Origin: Closterium sp. Naga37s-1
Lineage: Eukaryota; Streptophyta; Zygnematophyceae; Desmidiales; Closteriaceae
Length of the DNA: 64,000 nucleotides
NCBI GenBank assembly: GCA_947471745.1
Contig: CANJKZ010000723.1
Span: 7,942,501 to 8,006,500 of the forward strand
Reading direction: 5' to 3'
Every line of letters begins with the position of its first letter. Positions within the stretch are counted from its first letter, which is position 1. Positions 20,950 through 32,021 of this stretch are shown in pieces. The notes under the pieces are model-generated. The model was not told where the DNA came from and did not search any database. It was given only the letters and a program-made list of their open reading frames with translations. The translations under genes and the position numbers were made by a program.

Positions 20950-23326
20950 TGGTGTCGTCGGAGCTCCTACCGGAGGACCTGGAGCTACTGGTGTTGGAGG
21001 TACTGGAGGTACTGCTGGTGCTGGAGGTCCTGGAGGTGCTGCTGGTGCTGGAGGTCCTAGAGGTGCTGGAGGTACTGGAGGTGTTGCTGGTGTTGGAGGT
21101 CGGGGAGCTGCAGGTGCTGCTGGTCCTGGTGGAGCTGCTGGTGCTGGAGGTACTAGAGGTGCTGCTGGTGCTGGAGGTCGTGGAGCTGCTGGTGCTGGAG
21201 GTACTGGAGGTACTGCTGGTGCTGGAGGTCGTGGAGCTGCTGGAGCTGCTGGTGCTGGAGGAGCTGGAGCTGTTGGGGCTGGAGGTGCTGGAGGTGCTGG
21301 AGGTCCTGGTGGAGCTACTGGTGCTCTTCGCCACCTTCTCAGTCTTCAGCCAGGTGCTACTGGCTTCCCTGTGGCAGGTACTACTCCTCCGTTGCTGTGT
21401 CCACCGGCGGACCAGTCACAGCCGCCGCTGCTACCACACTCCCCACTGCCTGCTCCTGCTCCTTACACTGCGGTGTCAGAGTCCCTGACTGAGCGTCGAG
21501 AGCCTGAGACTCGTGCTTCCACCCCTGAGCGTCGAGAGCCTGAGTCTAGCTTTGACCTTGAGCCTGAGCCTAGAGCTGCTGTCCGTGCTCGTTTTCCTCG
21601 TGTTCGTCGTCAGCGTGCTCCGGCTGTCCCCGGCACTCACGATATGACACTCCGTCCTTCCTCTGTTCCTCAGCATGTTGTCCTACCGTTATCTCCTGCG
21701 TCCTCTTTGCCTGACGTTGCTGACCCTCCGTCTGACCTTGCTCGTGCGTCCAGTCCGACTGTTACTCGCCTTCTTGCTATGGTTGTGACGGACCCTACGT
21801 TCTCATCTCCTGCTGCGTCTGCCCTAGTAGCTGAGCTCGTTGACTTTGCTGCTGTGTACCGCCTCGACTAACTTGCGAGTCTTGTCTCTGACCCTGTCCC
21901 TGCCTGTCCTCCGTCCGTCGGGGGTGAGACTGCTCTTGGCTGCACTGCCCTTGGCTGTGACGTTCTTGAGGACAGACATGAGGAGCTGGAGTGCCTTGCT
22001 GCCGCTTCACCCCATCACGCGACCATGCTGCTTGCCCCTGAGAGAGACCCGGATGCACTTGACATCCCCATCCCGCGCTCCTACAGGGAGGCGATTTCCG
22101 GTGAGTACTCCTCTCAATGGCAGACAGCCATGGACGCAGAGATGGCTTCCTGGAAGTCCACAGATACCTACGTCGACGAGGTTCCCCCACCTGGGGCGAA
22201 CATCGTCAGTGGCATGTGGATTTTCAGGGTGAAGCGGCCGCCGGGTTCTCCGCCTGCCTTCAAGGCACGTTACGTTGCTCGAGGCTTCAGTTAGCGTGAG
22301 GGGGTCGACTTCTTTCAGACCTTCTCCCCCACCCCGAAGATGACCACTCTTCGGGTGTTGCTACACGTTGCAGCTCAGCGTGACTACGAGCTGCACTCCC
22401 TCGACTTCTCGACAGCTTTCTTGCAGGGTAGCCTTCACGAGGCCATCTGGTTGCGCCGTCCACAGGGCTTCACTGGGTCGTTTCGCGAGGGTACCCAGTG
22501 GAGCCTACGGCGACCAGTGTACGGCTTGCGTCAGGCGCCCCGCGAGTGGCACGACACACTGAGGACGACACTTGCGGCTCTTGGGTTTGCTCCTTCGACT
22601 GCTGACCCGTCGCTGTTTCTACGCACCGACACTACTCTGCCGTCGTTCTACATCCTCGTGTACGTCGACGACTTGGTTTTTGCTACTGCTGACACTGAGG
22701 CACTGGTCCTAGTGAAGGCGGAGCTGCAGGAGAGACACACCTGCACTGACCTGGGTGAGCTGCGGAGCTATCTTGGCTTGCAGATCACCCGGAACAGAGC
22801 ACGGCGCACCATCACCCTGACTCAGTCACACATGGTGCACCAGGTCCTACAGCGCTTCCGCTTCACGTACTCCTCACCACAGCCCACTCCTCTGGCTACC
22901 GGCCACTCGCTCTCAGCTCCAACTTCGGACGAGTCCGTAGAGCCAAGTGGTCCGTACCCAGAGCTTGTGGGCTGCCTCATGTACCTGATGACGTGCACAC
23001 GACCTGACCTCGCGTACCCTTTGAGCCTTTTGGCTTGCTACGTGGCACCCGGTAGACACCGAAAGGTGCACTTTGATGCTGCGAAGAGGGTATTGCGTTA
23101 CTTGTGCAGCACATCGGGCATGGGGCTCGTGCTTGGAGGACGGGGTTTGGTGGTCCTCACAGGACACTCTGACGCTTCTTGGGCCGTGGGGCTGGTGATC
23201 ATCAGCGTTTCTGCACTGCTCTTGGGCTTGTGCCCACTCTACCTCACCTGCTGGTTGCTTGACTTGCTCTTGTTGTACACTGCTATATATATTTATACCT
23301 GCATGTTTACTCTTGCTAGGTTGTGA
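20950..23326 (+). pseudogene. Cop-3 RT-RNase H remnant
   Basis: Linker, then a proline-rich stretch with duplicated ERREPE units, then RT. A TAA stop interrupts at 21869-21871 (after YRLD) and a TAG at 22292-22294 (after ARGFS). RT motifs follow: SLDFSTAFLQGSL, YGLRQAPREW, and YVDDLVFA near 22660. RNase H begins (TGHSDASWA near 23165) but jumps directly to the extreme C-terminal region, so most of RNase H including later catalytic acids is deleted. The last ORF ends at 23326 in a wrong frame. Confidence 0.87.
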
Positions 23327-23507
23327 TCATTGTACTGCCTTGCTATTATAACTCTACATGTGAACTGGCCTTGTGGCCGCCTGCTTGTGCTCAGATTGTG
23401 TGGTGTCCTTGAGATCCACCTTGGGCTTTGTCTTGCTTGTTATCTTGCTTGACTGGTCTTGTGACCACTGTTAGGTTTGGCTATCCCCTACTTCACCTAT
23501 GGGGGTG

Positions 23508-23649
23508 TGTCAAAACATAGAGCTATGTATATTTCACTCTAGGTTGTGTAGGGGTCATCCCTTAGAGGGTACAACCCAATTCTCTTGATACTCTTGTACT
23601 CCCTCTCCCTTACCTAATCTCGTTCCTCACCTAGCTAGTGATTCTAACA
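23508..23649 (+). repeat. Cop-3 3' LTR (142 bp)
   Basis: Begins TGTCAAAACATAGAGC, ends GTGATTCTAACA, and is followed by attcg. It is near-identical to 13846-13980 in opposite orientation, with one extra 7-bp segment. Confidence 0.9.
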
Positions 23650-23654
23650 ATTCG

Positions 23655-24518
23655 ATTGCACTAGCTTGTGTTCAACGTTGATGCAAATGTTGTAATAAGC
23701 AATTTGTAATGAGAACGATGTCAATTGATAAGAATAAGAAAGCAAGCTTTCTCAATTTGTGTATTTGTACTTGGAGAAGTAGTCGTATACATGCTGTTGT
23801 GTGTGGGATGGTCCAACCAGGGCCCGACTCGCCCAATTTGCAACTTCCATTACTGTGGCAAGCCCCCCGCGATAATCGCGGTGGTGTGCTATGTTCTGGC
23901 ACAGGGCCCTCGTTATTAGACCAATTTGGTCTGAATTTCTGATTCTCAGACGTGATTTTTTGTATTCATCTGAGTTCTAAGAAATTTTGATATTGTTCAT
24001 CTGAACCCCAAGACAAATGCTTTACGTTCGTATGATTTTCCATACCATGTAGAACACTTCGTCTAACTTTACAGATATCGCGTTCGCTTTCGTCTGAAAC
24101 CGACAATTTAGCCCACTAGGCCATTGGACCACTAGGCTACCACTAGGCCATGTACCTGCACGCGCATTCAATGTGCGTGTCTTGTAGCAGCCTCGCTGTC
24201 ACGAACCTGCGGCAATTGCTGCCAGGAGACTGTCGTGTAGCTGGCTGTCGGCGCTGACGCCAGCCACAGCCACGGCAACGCGCTGTCACATTGTGCCAGC
24301 GCACTTTCCTTTCCTACACGTTACGTAACCTTGGACGATGGTTGTCCTTCCCCGGCTCCCTTCACGCATCGCCTTTTGATTCACACTGCTCGATGAGGGG
24401 GTTTCATGCAGCTGAGCGAGGCTTGTTAAACAGGCTGGTTGAGGAGCTCGTCCACCTCACCTCTCTCACCCAGCCGAGCATGGTCCCTCATCACAATTTC
24501 TATCATCTCGTTTAGGTT
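23655..24518. other. Region upstream of the hAT-like gene, no gene recognised
   Basis: AT-rich in its middle part (23930-24110), where several TCTGA/TCAGA motifs cluster. A short triplicated ccactagg stretch occurs at 24112-24148. No tRNA or ORF with support was found. It probably contains the 5' end and promoter of the plus-strand gene that starts at 24519. Confidence 0.45.
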
Positions 24519-24824
24519 ATGGCCGACCCCACCGCTGCTGCGCCAGGGGTTTCGGCGTTAGACTTCCTAACGCGGGCCAAGCCAATCGCCCCTGTCGCCC
24601 CACCGATTGCTTCAACATCTGCTGCGGTACCCTCGCCTATTGATGATGCGCCATTGTCGGAAAATGGCGATAACTCTCTGCCATCGACCGCAACACCAAC
24701 TACGCCAGTATCTACCTGCATGCCGTCATGCGGTGCCGATAATAACGTCTGCGTAGTATCTGACACTACCAAATCCGCTCTCAGGGCTAACCTCGTCTTG
24801 CCCGACAGGTCATCACAGGGGCGG

Positions 24825-24954
24825 TGAGAAGAAACAAGGAATGAAATGAACTATGAATGAATTGAGTACAAGTAATAACCCTAATTGGGTTGTACCCCTT
24901 ATGGGCTACCCCACTATAGCCTACACAATATGCATGAGCTATAATGTTCTGACA
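24825..24954 (-). repeat. Cop-4 3' LTR
   Basis: 130 bp, in element orientation TGTCAGAACATTATAGC to TTTCTTCTCA. Identical by eye to 32022-32151. Confidence 0.93.
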
Positions 24955-25165
24955 CACCCCCATAGGCAAAGTGGGGGAGAACAAGGGGTCACAAGACCAG
25001 TCAAGTAAAGCAAAGCAAAGCAAGCTCAGGGTGGATCACAAAGTCACCACACATTCCGAGCACAAGTTCAAGGCCACAAGGCCAGTTCACATGCAGGAGT
25101 ACATATATATAAAAAGGCTAGACAAGCAAGAGCAGGTATATATATATGTAACAGTACAAGCACGG

Positions 25166-28100
25166 TCAAGAGGTAAGTAAGTGAGGCAAGGTAGGCACAA
25201 GGCCCAGCTGAGTACAGAAGCGCTGATGATCACAAGGCGCAAGCGCCTTGGTGAAGATATCAGCAGTGTTGGCCTCAGAGGCCACGTACGCAAGACGCAG
25301 CTGACCACGCTGCTGCAGCTCACGAGCAAGAAAGTAGCGGAGAGCAATGTGCTTCGTTCTGTGCTCCAGTCGCTGCTCCCGACACAAGGCCAGCATGGCC
25401 TTGTTGTCTACGTACAGCACTGGAGGAGAACGAGGCGGCTCTCCGAGGTCAGTCAGCAGGTAGGTGAGCCAGCGAAGCTCCTGTGCAGCCATGGCTCCTG
25501 CGTAGATCTCAGCCTCACAACTGGAGCCGAGAACAGAAGACGAGCGAGTAGCCCGCCACGAAACAGAGCCGGAACCAAGGCTGAAGGTGTAACCCTGTGA
25601 CGACCGCTGCGTAGCCTGGTCGTCAGCCCAAGAAGCGTCTGCGTGCCCAGTAAGGACCACTGGACTCTGCCCTCCAAGCACAAGCCCCATGCCCGACGTA
25701 CTGCACAAGTAGCGCAACACCCTCTTCGCTGCAGCCATGTGCTCCGGTCTGTGTCTCCCAGGAGCAACATAGCGTGCGAGAATGCTAAGAGGGTATGCAA
25801 GGTCAGGTCGTGTGCAGGTCATCAGGTACATGAGGCAGCCAACAAGCTCTGGGTACGGGCCACTCGACTCTACGGACTCATCCGAAGGCAGAGCTGAGAG
25901 CGAGTGGCGAGTAGGCAGAGGAGTGGCCTGAGGCGAGGAGTACGTGAAGCCGAAGCGCTGAAGGACCTGCTGCACCATGTGTGACTGAGTCAGGGTAATG
26001 GTGCGGCGTGCTCTGTCCCGAGTGATCTGCAAGCCAAGGTAGCTGCGCAGTTCACCCAGGTCAGTGCACGTGTGTCTCTTCTGCAGCTCGGACTTCACGT
26101 GGGCGAGTCCAGCAGTGTCAGCTGTGGCAAAGACCAAGTCGTCGACGTACACGAGGATGTAGAACGGCGGCAAAGAAGTGTCGGTGCGCAGAAACAGCGA
26201 CGGGTCGGCAGTAGAGGGAGCAAACCCAAGAGCCGCAAGTGTAGTCCTCAGTGTGTCGTGCCACTCACGCGGTGCCTGGCGGAGACCGTAGACTGGCCGC
26301 CGTAGGCTCCACTGGGTGCCAGGAGGAAAAGACCCAGTGAAACCAGGTGGGCGACGCAGCCAGATCTCCTCGTGCAGGCTGCCCTGCAAGAAAGCAGTGC
26401 TGAAGTCAAGAGAGTGTAGCTCGTAGTCACGGTGAGCAGCTACGTGCAGCAGTACCCGAAGAGTGGTCATCTTCGGGGTGGGAGAGAAGGTCTGAAAGTA
26501 GTCAACTCCCTGCCGCTGACTGAAGCCTCGAGCCACGTAACGCGCCTTGAAGACAGGCGGAGAACCCGGCCGCTTCACCCTGAAAATCCACATGCCACTG
26601 ACGATGTTCGCCCCAGGAGGGGGAACAGCGTCAACGTAGGTGCCTGTGGACTTCCAGGAAGCCATCTCTGCGTCCATAGCTGCCTGCCACTGAGAGGAGT
26701 AGGGACCCTCTATCGCCTCCGCGTAAGAGCGCGGAGTCGGGATGTCAAGTGCATCCGGGTCTCCCTCAGGGGTAAGCAGTACGGACACGAGATGAGGTGA
26801 AGCAGCGGCCAAGCACTGGAACTCCTCCTGCCTGTCCTCAAGGACGTCCGTGCCAAGGGCACACTCACCCCCGACGGACGGAGGACAGACAGACTCAGAC
26901 TCAGCAACAAGACTGGCGACGTAGTCTAGGCGACAGCGAGCAGCAAAGTCGACGAGCTCAGCAACTAGGGCAGACGCAGCAGTGGACGCAAAGGAAGGGT
27001 CAGTGACGACAGTAGCAAGGAGACGCGTGACAGTAGGACTGGCAGCACGAAGAGAGTCCGACTCCGGGTCGGCAAGAGCAGGAAGAGAAGACTCAGGAGG
27101 AGAAGGCAAAGGGGCACGCAGAGGAGCAGTGGACGGACGCAGAGACATCCGGTGCGTGCCAGGGACAGGAGGAGGACGCTGACGCGAACCGCGACCACTA
27201 GTGCGAGCAGCACGGACAGGCGACGCAGGGCGAGACGCAGGCTCACGACGCTCAGCAAGACCTCCAGTAGGACCAGTGTAGGGAGACGGAGCAGGCAGTG
27301 GGGAGGCCGGCTGTAACTGTAACTGCGACGGGACAGGCTGTGGACACTCTAAGGGAGGAGGAGGACCAGTAGAAGACGGGAGACCAAGAACCTGCTGAAG
27401 GAGCGGAACGAAGTACGGCCGAGGCCGCGCAGCGACTCCAAACACAGCAGGGACAGCACCAGCACCCCCTGTGGCAGCACCAGCACCAGTAGCAGCTCCA
27501 GCTCCAGTACCCCCAGCAGCACCAGCAGTACCCCCAGCAGGACCGCCTCCAGGACCGACAGCAGTAGCCTCCGCGCCAACACCCGCAGCAGCTCCAGCTC
27601 CAGAAGTACCCGCAGGTCCAGCAGCTCCAGTACGCCCAGTACGAGCACCTCCGGGACCCGTGGCACCAGCTCCCTCAGCAGCAACAGAAACTCCAGTACC
27701 CGCAGCTCCTCCAGCTCCAGCAGCTCGCCTCCAGCGCCGGGCAAACCACTCACGCAGCTCCTGTGGAGAGAGTGGCTCCCGGCGAGAAGAAGCACCCGGA
27801 GAACCGCCAGGCACAGCACCAGTAGGCCCATCTCCCTCAGGCTCCGCACCTCCACGCTCAGCACCTCCAGGCGTAGCACCCCCAGGCTCAGCACCCCCAG
27901 ACGCAGCACCCCCAGGCGTAGCACCCCTAAACTCAGCACCCCCAGGCTCAGCACCCTCTGTCGTAGTACCCTCAGGCTCAGCACCCCCAGGCGTAGCACA
28001 CACACGCTCAGCACCCCCAGAGTCAGCACTCCCAGGCTCAGCACCCTCAGCAGCACCAGAGTCACCAGCGACCTCGACAGGCTCAACAGCGTCTACCTGG

Positions 28101-31100
28101 GACACACCTGAAGGGGCAGGACCCTGAGGGGGGAGGGGGTCTACCGGGGGGGGACCTGGTACCAGGAAGAGCGGTGGCGGGGGGAGGGACGGAGTGCGGT
28201 AGGGGAAGAGGCGGTAGTAGGGGACCGACTCGTCGAACGTGACGTCCTGGGAGGACAGAACACGGCGAGAGGTGGGGTGGTAGAACTGCCACCCTGGGGC
28301 GTCAGGGGGGAAACCCAGGAAGACGCAAGGAGCAGCACGAGGGGACAGCTTGTCCGCAGACAAGTCGCGGACAAACGCCCGAGATCCCCAGACACGGAAC
28401 GCAGACGCATCGCCAACCTTCCCCGTCCACAGCAAGGCTGGGGAGGTCTCCGGCATGGAGACCCTGGGCTGAAGGTTGATCTGATGCGCCGCGTACCGAA
28501 CCGCAAACGGCCACAGAAAATGGGGGGCAGCCGCATGCATCATGGACGTACGGGCGACGTCCATGACCATGCCAATGCGGCGCTCAGCAATCCCATTTTG
28601 CTGTGGAGAGTCCGGAAGCGTGAAGGTCTGGCGGATGCCTCGTGCACGACAGTAGGCTCGCAGAAGGCCAGAGGAGAACTCTCCTCCTCTGTCAGAGTGC
28701 AGACGCAGAACAGGAAAGTCCGAGCCGAAGCTCCGCCTGAGCTGGAGACGAGCTGCGCGGATCCAGTCGATCAACACCTCAGTGACATCACCCTTGCTGC
28801 GCAAGGGGAAGACTGTGGTGTAACGCGAGTAGTCGTCAACCACCAGCAGGAAGTAGCGCTCGTGACCCTGTCCACGGACGCGGGCCGGGCCCCACACGTC
28901 CATGTGAAGCGTCTGCAGCGGGGCCTCTGTCGGAGGAAACTGGGAGGAGTGAGGGGTAGCCCGCTGTCGTCCCTCGACACAGGGGACGCAGGTAGGGCCA
29001 GGCCCCGGAGGAAGCGGAGGGAGGGACCGGGGAAGACCAGAGACAAGGACACGGGAGGCCATGCTCCGGAGACGAAGCAGGGAGGGGTGACCAAGGCGGT
29101 GGTGCCAGAGGAGAGTCTCGTGAGACAGGAGGCGACACGAGCAGGGGGCAGACTCAGGACCAGACCTGGACGCTGCAGCAAACACCTGACCCGACGCAGC
29201 TACCTGACCAGACGCAGGGACCGGAGGAGACGCAGTGGTCAGTGTGTACAGGCTCGACCCCGGCCGACGTGTAAACGTGGCCAGGTGTCGGCCTGTCCGA
29301 GCGTCCGTGCAGTGGGTCACCCGCTGACTCGCAGGAGTGAACTGGTGAACCCCCGCATCCTGTAGGTCAGCACCACTCACCAAGTTCGTAGAGAACGAGG
29401 GGAGGTAAAGACCAGACAGGGTGCCAGAGGGGGCCACCGGACACGGGAGGACAGTGGAGAAGTGAGCAAGGACAGGGCCCCCAGAGGGGTCTGCCAGAGA
29501 GACCGCAACTGGCCGGCCAAGTGGCGTGAGTGTGGTGCGGTCTCGAAAGAAGGAGCGAGAAGCCCCCGAGTCAAGGGTAAAGGTGTGGGAGGCCGAAGCC
29601 GACGCAGAACCTGAGAGAGCAGACTCACCAGTACCTGAGGGAGCAGACGCACCTAGAGCAGCAGCCTCGCTAGCACCTAGAGCAGCAGCCTCACCAGGAC
29701 CTAGAGCAGCAGTCTCAATGCCCGGGTCGGGCGGAAAACACCGGTAACAGTCACCCTCATCACTAATAGTCACAGTATACATGGCCGCAAGAATAGCATC
29801 AAAGTCAAGGTCAAAGACAGCTACACCCGCCCTAGACAGCTCACCCCAGCGGGGGATCTCAGTGGCCTCAGGGAACTGGTGACGCCAAGCGTCCGTCAGG
29901 CGGCCAAAGCAGCGCTGGGTGGAGTGCGCACCCCCGCACTGCTCACCCGCGCGGTCGCCGGTGCGCAGGACGTAGGTGCACGGACCAGTACCCCCACCCC
30001 TCTGGCGTGCAGTGTACCACTCACGGAGCTGCTGAGGGGAGGGGACGTCACGAGTGCGCTGCTGCTGCTGCTGGCGCTGACCACCACCGGAGCTGACCCT
30101 CTGCGCAGCGCCACCCCGACCAGCTCCACCTCCTCCGCCGCCTCCTCCTCCACCGCCGCCACCTCCGCTCCCTCCGCCACCGCCGCTGCCGCCTGCGCCT
30201 CCACTGCCGCCACCTACACCTCCACCCCCGCCACCACCCCCACCGCCACCCCCACCTCCTCCACCGCCTCCACTGCCGCCTCCACCGCCCCCGCTAGCTC
30301 CTCCAGCGCCCCTGCCCCCCTTGCCCCTGCCAGGGCGGCGTCTCCCGCTAGAGGTAGACGCTGCCCCAACCGACTCCAAACCAGCGAGGTCGGCCGCAGC
30401 AGCAGAGGCAACAGAGGGTAAAAGAGGGGAGGGGGAACACCCCTCAAAGATGGGGGTGCGAGGGTCACCACGAGAGGCTCCTACAGCGACTATGCTCTTT
30501 TCTGCTGCTAGGAGGGCCTTCTCGAGGAGGTCAACGGTGAGAGTGGTGGGACAAACCGAGAGGAAGTGGTCCCTGACTACGCGAAGGGAGTCAGGGAGAC
30601 GGGTGACTATGTAGTAGAGAGTGATGTACATGGGGGGGGGGTTCTTGGCGCAGAACTCAGCAGGAAGCGCAGCGCGGTAGCGAGTGTCACTAGTGCGGAG
30701 GTGCGTAATGAGGTCAGCGACTGTGGGAAAGGCAGCAAGGTCAGGGAAGAGGTACGGTAGCATGAGGCGGCTCAGTGCAGCAGTGGCAGGGGAGGAGTAG
30801 CGTGCAACTACAGCGTCGTACAAGGTCTGAGCACTCTTGTACTGGCTAAAGTGCGCACGCTCAGAGGTAGGTAAGTGGCGACGCACAGCAAGACGTGCAG
30901 CAGCATCGCGCGTGGCCCACTGTGAGCGAACAGTGGCGTCAGCATCAGCAGCGGGGGCAGGAGAGGCACCAGAAGTGAGGTCAAAGAGGGAGAGGCCGTC
31001 TGCTCTGTCGCACTGTAAGAAAAGCTGCAGGTCATCTATCCAGACGTCAAAGTCAATGGCCCGACCCTCAGCGTCAAAAGTGAGGACACTAGGGGTAGCC

Positions 31101-31102
31101 AT
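25166..31102 (-). CDS. Cop-4 gag-pol polyprotein (1978 aa)
   Basis: One frame, no gag-pol frameshift. Approximate residues: gag 1-245 (MATPSVLTFDAEGRAIDF...LMLPYLFPDLAAF); Gly-rich tract 250-345; Cys/His knuckle 372-395 (C-X13-C-X3-H-X4-C); protease LDSGAS near 511; GAG-pre-integrase HRLGHPSLL near 680; integrase DVWGP near 735, HSDRGGEF near 804, NGIAERR near 838; Pro/Ala/Gly linker with AEPGG-type repeats about 1010-1330; RT from about 1460 with YVDD near 1653; RNase H from HADASW near 1821 through SSCEAEI and YVDNKAM to TADIFTKAL. All catalytic signatures of protease, integrase, RT and RNase H are present. It probably makes virus-like particles and integrates its cDNA. Confidence 0.95.
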   Translation of the reverse strand: MATPSVLTFDAEGRAIDFDVWIDDLQLFLQCDRADGLSLFDLTSGASPAPAADADATVRSQWATRDAAARLAVRRHLPTSERAHFSQYKSAQTLYDAVVARYSSPATAALSRLMLPYLFPDLAAFPTVADLITHLRTSDTRYRAALPAEFCAKNPPPMYITLYYIVTRLPDSLRVVRDHFLSVCPTTLTVDLLEKALLAAEKSIVAVGASRGDPRTPIFEGCSPSPLLPSVASAAAADLAGLESVGAASTSSGRRRPGRGKGGRGAGGASGGGGGGSGGGGGGGGGGGGGGGGGGVGGGSGGAGGSGGGGGSGGGGGGGGGGGGGGAGRGGAAQRVSSGGGQRQQQQQRTRDVPSPQQLREWYTARQRGGGTGPCTYVLRTGDRAGEQCGGAHSTQRCFGRLTDAWRHQFPEATEIPRWGELSRAGVAVFDLDFDAILAAMYTVTISDEGDCYRCFPPDPGIETAALGPGEAAALGASEAAALGASAPSGTGESALSGSASASASHTFTLDSGASRSFFRDRTTLTPLGRPVAVSLADPSGGPVLAHFSTVLPCPVAPSGTLSGLYLPSFSTNLVSGADLQDAGVHQFTPASQRVTHCTDARTGRHLATFTRRPGSSLYTLTTASPPVPASGQVAASGQVFAAASRSGPESAPCSCRLLSHETLLWHHRLGHPSLLRLRSMASRVLVSGLPRSLPPLPPGPGPTCVPCVEGRQRATPHSSQFPPTEAPLQTLHMDVWGPARVRGQGHERYFLLVVDDYSRYTTVFPLRSKGDVTEVLIDWIRAARLQLRRSFGSDFPVLRLHSDRGGEFSSGLLRAYCRARGIRQTFTLPDSPQQNGIAERRIGMVMDVARTSMMHAAAPHFLWPFAVRYAAHQINLQPRVSMPETSPALLWTGKVGDASAFRVWGSRAFVRDLSADKLSPRAAPCVFLGFPPDAPGWQFYHPTSRRVLSSQDVTFDESVPYYRLFPYRTPSLPPPPLFLVPGPPPVDPLPPQGPAPSGVSQVDAVEPVEVAGDSGAAEGAEPGSADSGGAERVCATPGGAEPEGTTTEGAEPGGAEFRGATPGGAASGGAEPGGATPGGAERGGAEPEGDGPTGAVPGGSPGASSRREPLSPQELREWFARRWRRAAGAGGAAGTGVSVAAEGAGATGPGGARTGRTGAAGPAGTSGAGAAAGVGAEATAVGPGGGPAGGTAGAAGGTGAGAATGAGAATGGAGAVPAVFGVAARPRPYFVPLLQQVLGLPSSTGPPPPLECPQPVPSQLQLQPASPLPAPSPYTGPTGGLAERREPASRPASPVRAARTSGRGSRQRPPPVPGTHRMSLRPSTAPLRAPLPSPPESSLPALADPESDSLRAASPTVTRLLATVVTDPSFASTAASALVAELVDFAARCRLDYVASLVAESESVCPPSVGGECALGTDVLEDRQEEFQCLAAASPHLVSVLLTPEGDPDALDIPTPRSYAEAIEGPYSSQWQAAMDAEMASWKSTGTYVDAVPPPGANIVSGMWIFRVKRPGSPPVFKARYVARGFSQRQGVDYFQTFSPTPKMTTLRVLLHVAAHRDYELHSLDFSTAFLQGSLHEEIWLRRPPGFTGSFPPGTQWSLRRPVYGLRQAPREWHDTLRTTLAALGFAPSTADPSLFLRTDTSLPPFYILVYVDDLVFATADTAGLAHVKSELQKRHTCTDLGELRSYLGLQITRDRARRTITLTQSHMVQQVLQRFGFTYSSPQATPLPTRHSLSALPSDESVESSGPYPELVGCLMYLMTCTRPDLAYPLSILARYVAPGRHRPEHMAAAKRVLRYLCSTSGMGLVLGGQSPVVLTGHADASWADDQATQRSSQGYTFSLGSGSVSWRATRSSSVLGSSCEAEIYAGAMAAQELRWLTYLLTDLGEPPRSPPVLYVDNKAMLALCREQRLEHRTKHIALRYFLARELQQRGQLRLAYVASEANTADIFTKALAPCDHQRFCTQLGLVPTLPHLLTS

Positions 31103-31109
31103 GACAGCA

Positions 31110-31925
31110 GTAGACTAGGAGTGCAAACAGTAGGGTGAGGGCAGTGCTGTGAGAGAGGCGCTGCTCTTACCGGACAGGGCGGTTCGGGCGGCTCGGCTGC
31201 AGGGCGGCTCGGCGACTCGACGGCTGGGCGGCGCGGCTGCTGGGCGGCTCGGCGGCTCGGCGGCTGGGCGGCTCGGCTGCTGGGCGGCTCGGCTGCTGGG
31301 CGTATCGGCGGCAGGGCGGCTCGGCTGCTGGGCGGCTCGGCTGCTGGGCGGCTCGGCGGCTGGGCGGCTCGGCTGCTGGGCGGCTCGGCGGCTGGGCGGC
31401 TCGGCGGCTCAGCGGCTGGGCTGCTTGGTTGCTGGGCGGCTCGGCGGGTGGGCTGCTCGTAGGAGTAGGCGCGGGGGCCGTAGGAGCAGGCGCCGGGGCC
31501 GTAGGAGCAGGGGCCGGAGGCCGCTAGGGCGGCGGATCGGGGCCGCGAAGGCGGCGGATCGGGGCCGCGAGGGCGGCGGAGTAGGGGCCGCGAGGGCGGC
31601 GGATCGGGGCCGCGAAGGGCGGCGGATCGGGGCCGCGAGGGCGGCGGAGCGGGGCCGCGAGGGCGGCGGATCGGGGCCGCGAAGGGCGGCGGATCGGGGC
31701 CGCGAGGGCGGCGGAGCGGGGCTGCGAGGGCGGCGGATAGGGGCCGCGAGCGCGGCGGAGAAGGGGCCGCGAGGGCGGCGGATCGGGGCCGCGAAGGGCG
31801 GCGGATCGGGGCCGCGAGGGCGGCGGAGTAGGGGCCGCGAAGGGCGGCGGATAGAGCCGCGAGGGCGGCTCGAAGGGGCCGCGAGGGCGGCGCTAAGGGG
31901 CCGCTAGGGCGGCGCGAGAGAGGGG
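31110..31925 (-). repeat. Cop-4 leader: two GC-rich tandem arrays
   Basis: Near gag, about 31190-31460 is a ggcggctcggctgctggg array. Nearer the LTR, about 31510-31910 is built on cggatcggggccgcgaaggg with spacing of roughly 21-24 bp. These spacings are not the 31 bp seen in other leaders here. ORFs across it are artefacts. Confidence 0.8.
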
Positions 31926-32007
31926 AGCGCGACTCGGGCAGGGGCTGAGTGCGCTCCGGGCAGGAAAAAAAAAACGGTGGGCCCTAGGAACAGTTCCCAC
32001 AGGGGAA

Positions 32008-32021
32008 CCTGCTCGATACCA
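32008..32021 (-). promoter_or_regulatory. Cop-4 primer binding site
   Basis: Minus-strand tggtatcgagcagg immediately follows the 5' LTR inner end. It is close to the initiator Met-tRNA complement tggtatcagagc and identical to the Cop-5 site at 44886. Confidence 0.82.

Larger units (their letters stand above)
20930..23649 (+). mobile_element. Cop-3, 3' half: linker, RT, partial RNase H, 3' LTR
   Basis: Plus-strand copia fragment without 5' LTR, gag, protease or integrase. It begins inside the Gly/Ala-rich linker (GAPTGGPGATG) and ends with LTR 23508-23649 preceded by cctatgggggtg. The downstream flank attcg (23650-23654) matches, in element orientation, the upstream flank of the 5' half at 13981-13985. 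With the near-identical LTR this marks the two as halves of one insertion. The left edge is approximate. Confidence 0.85.
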
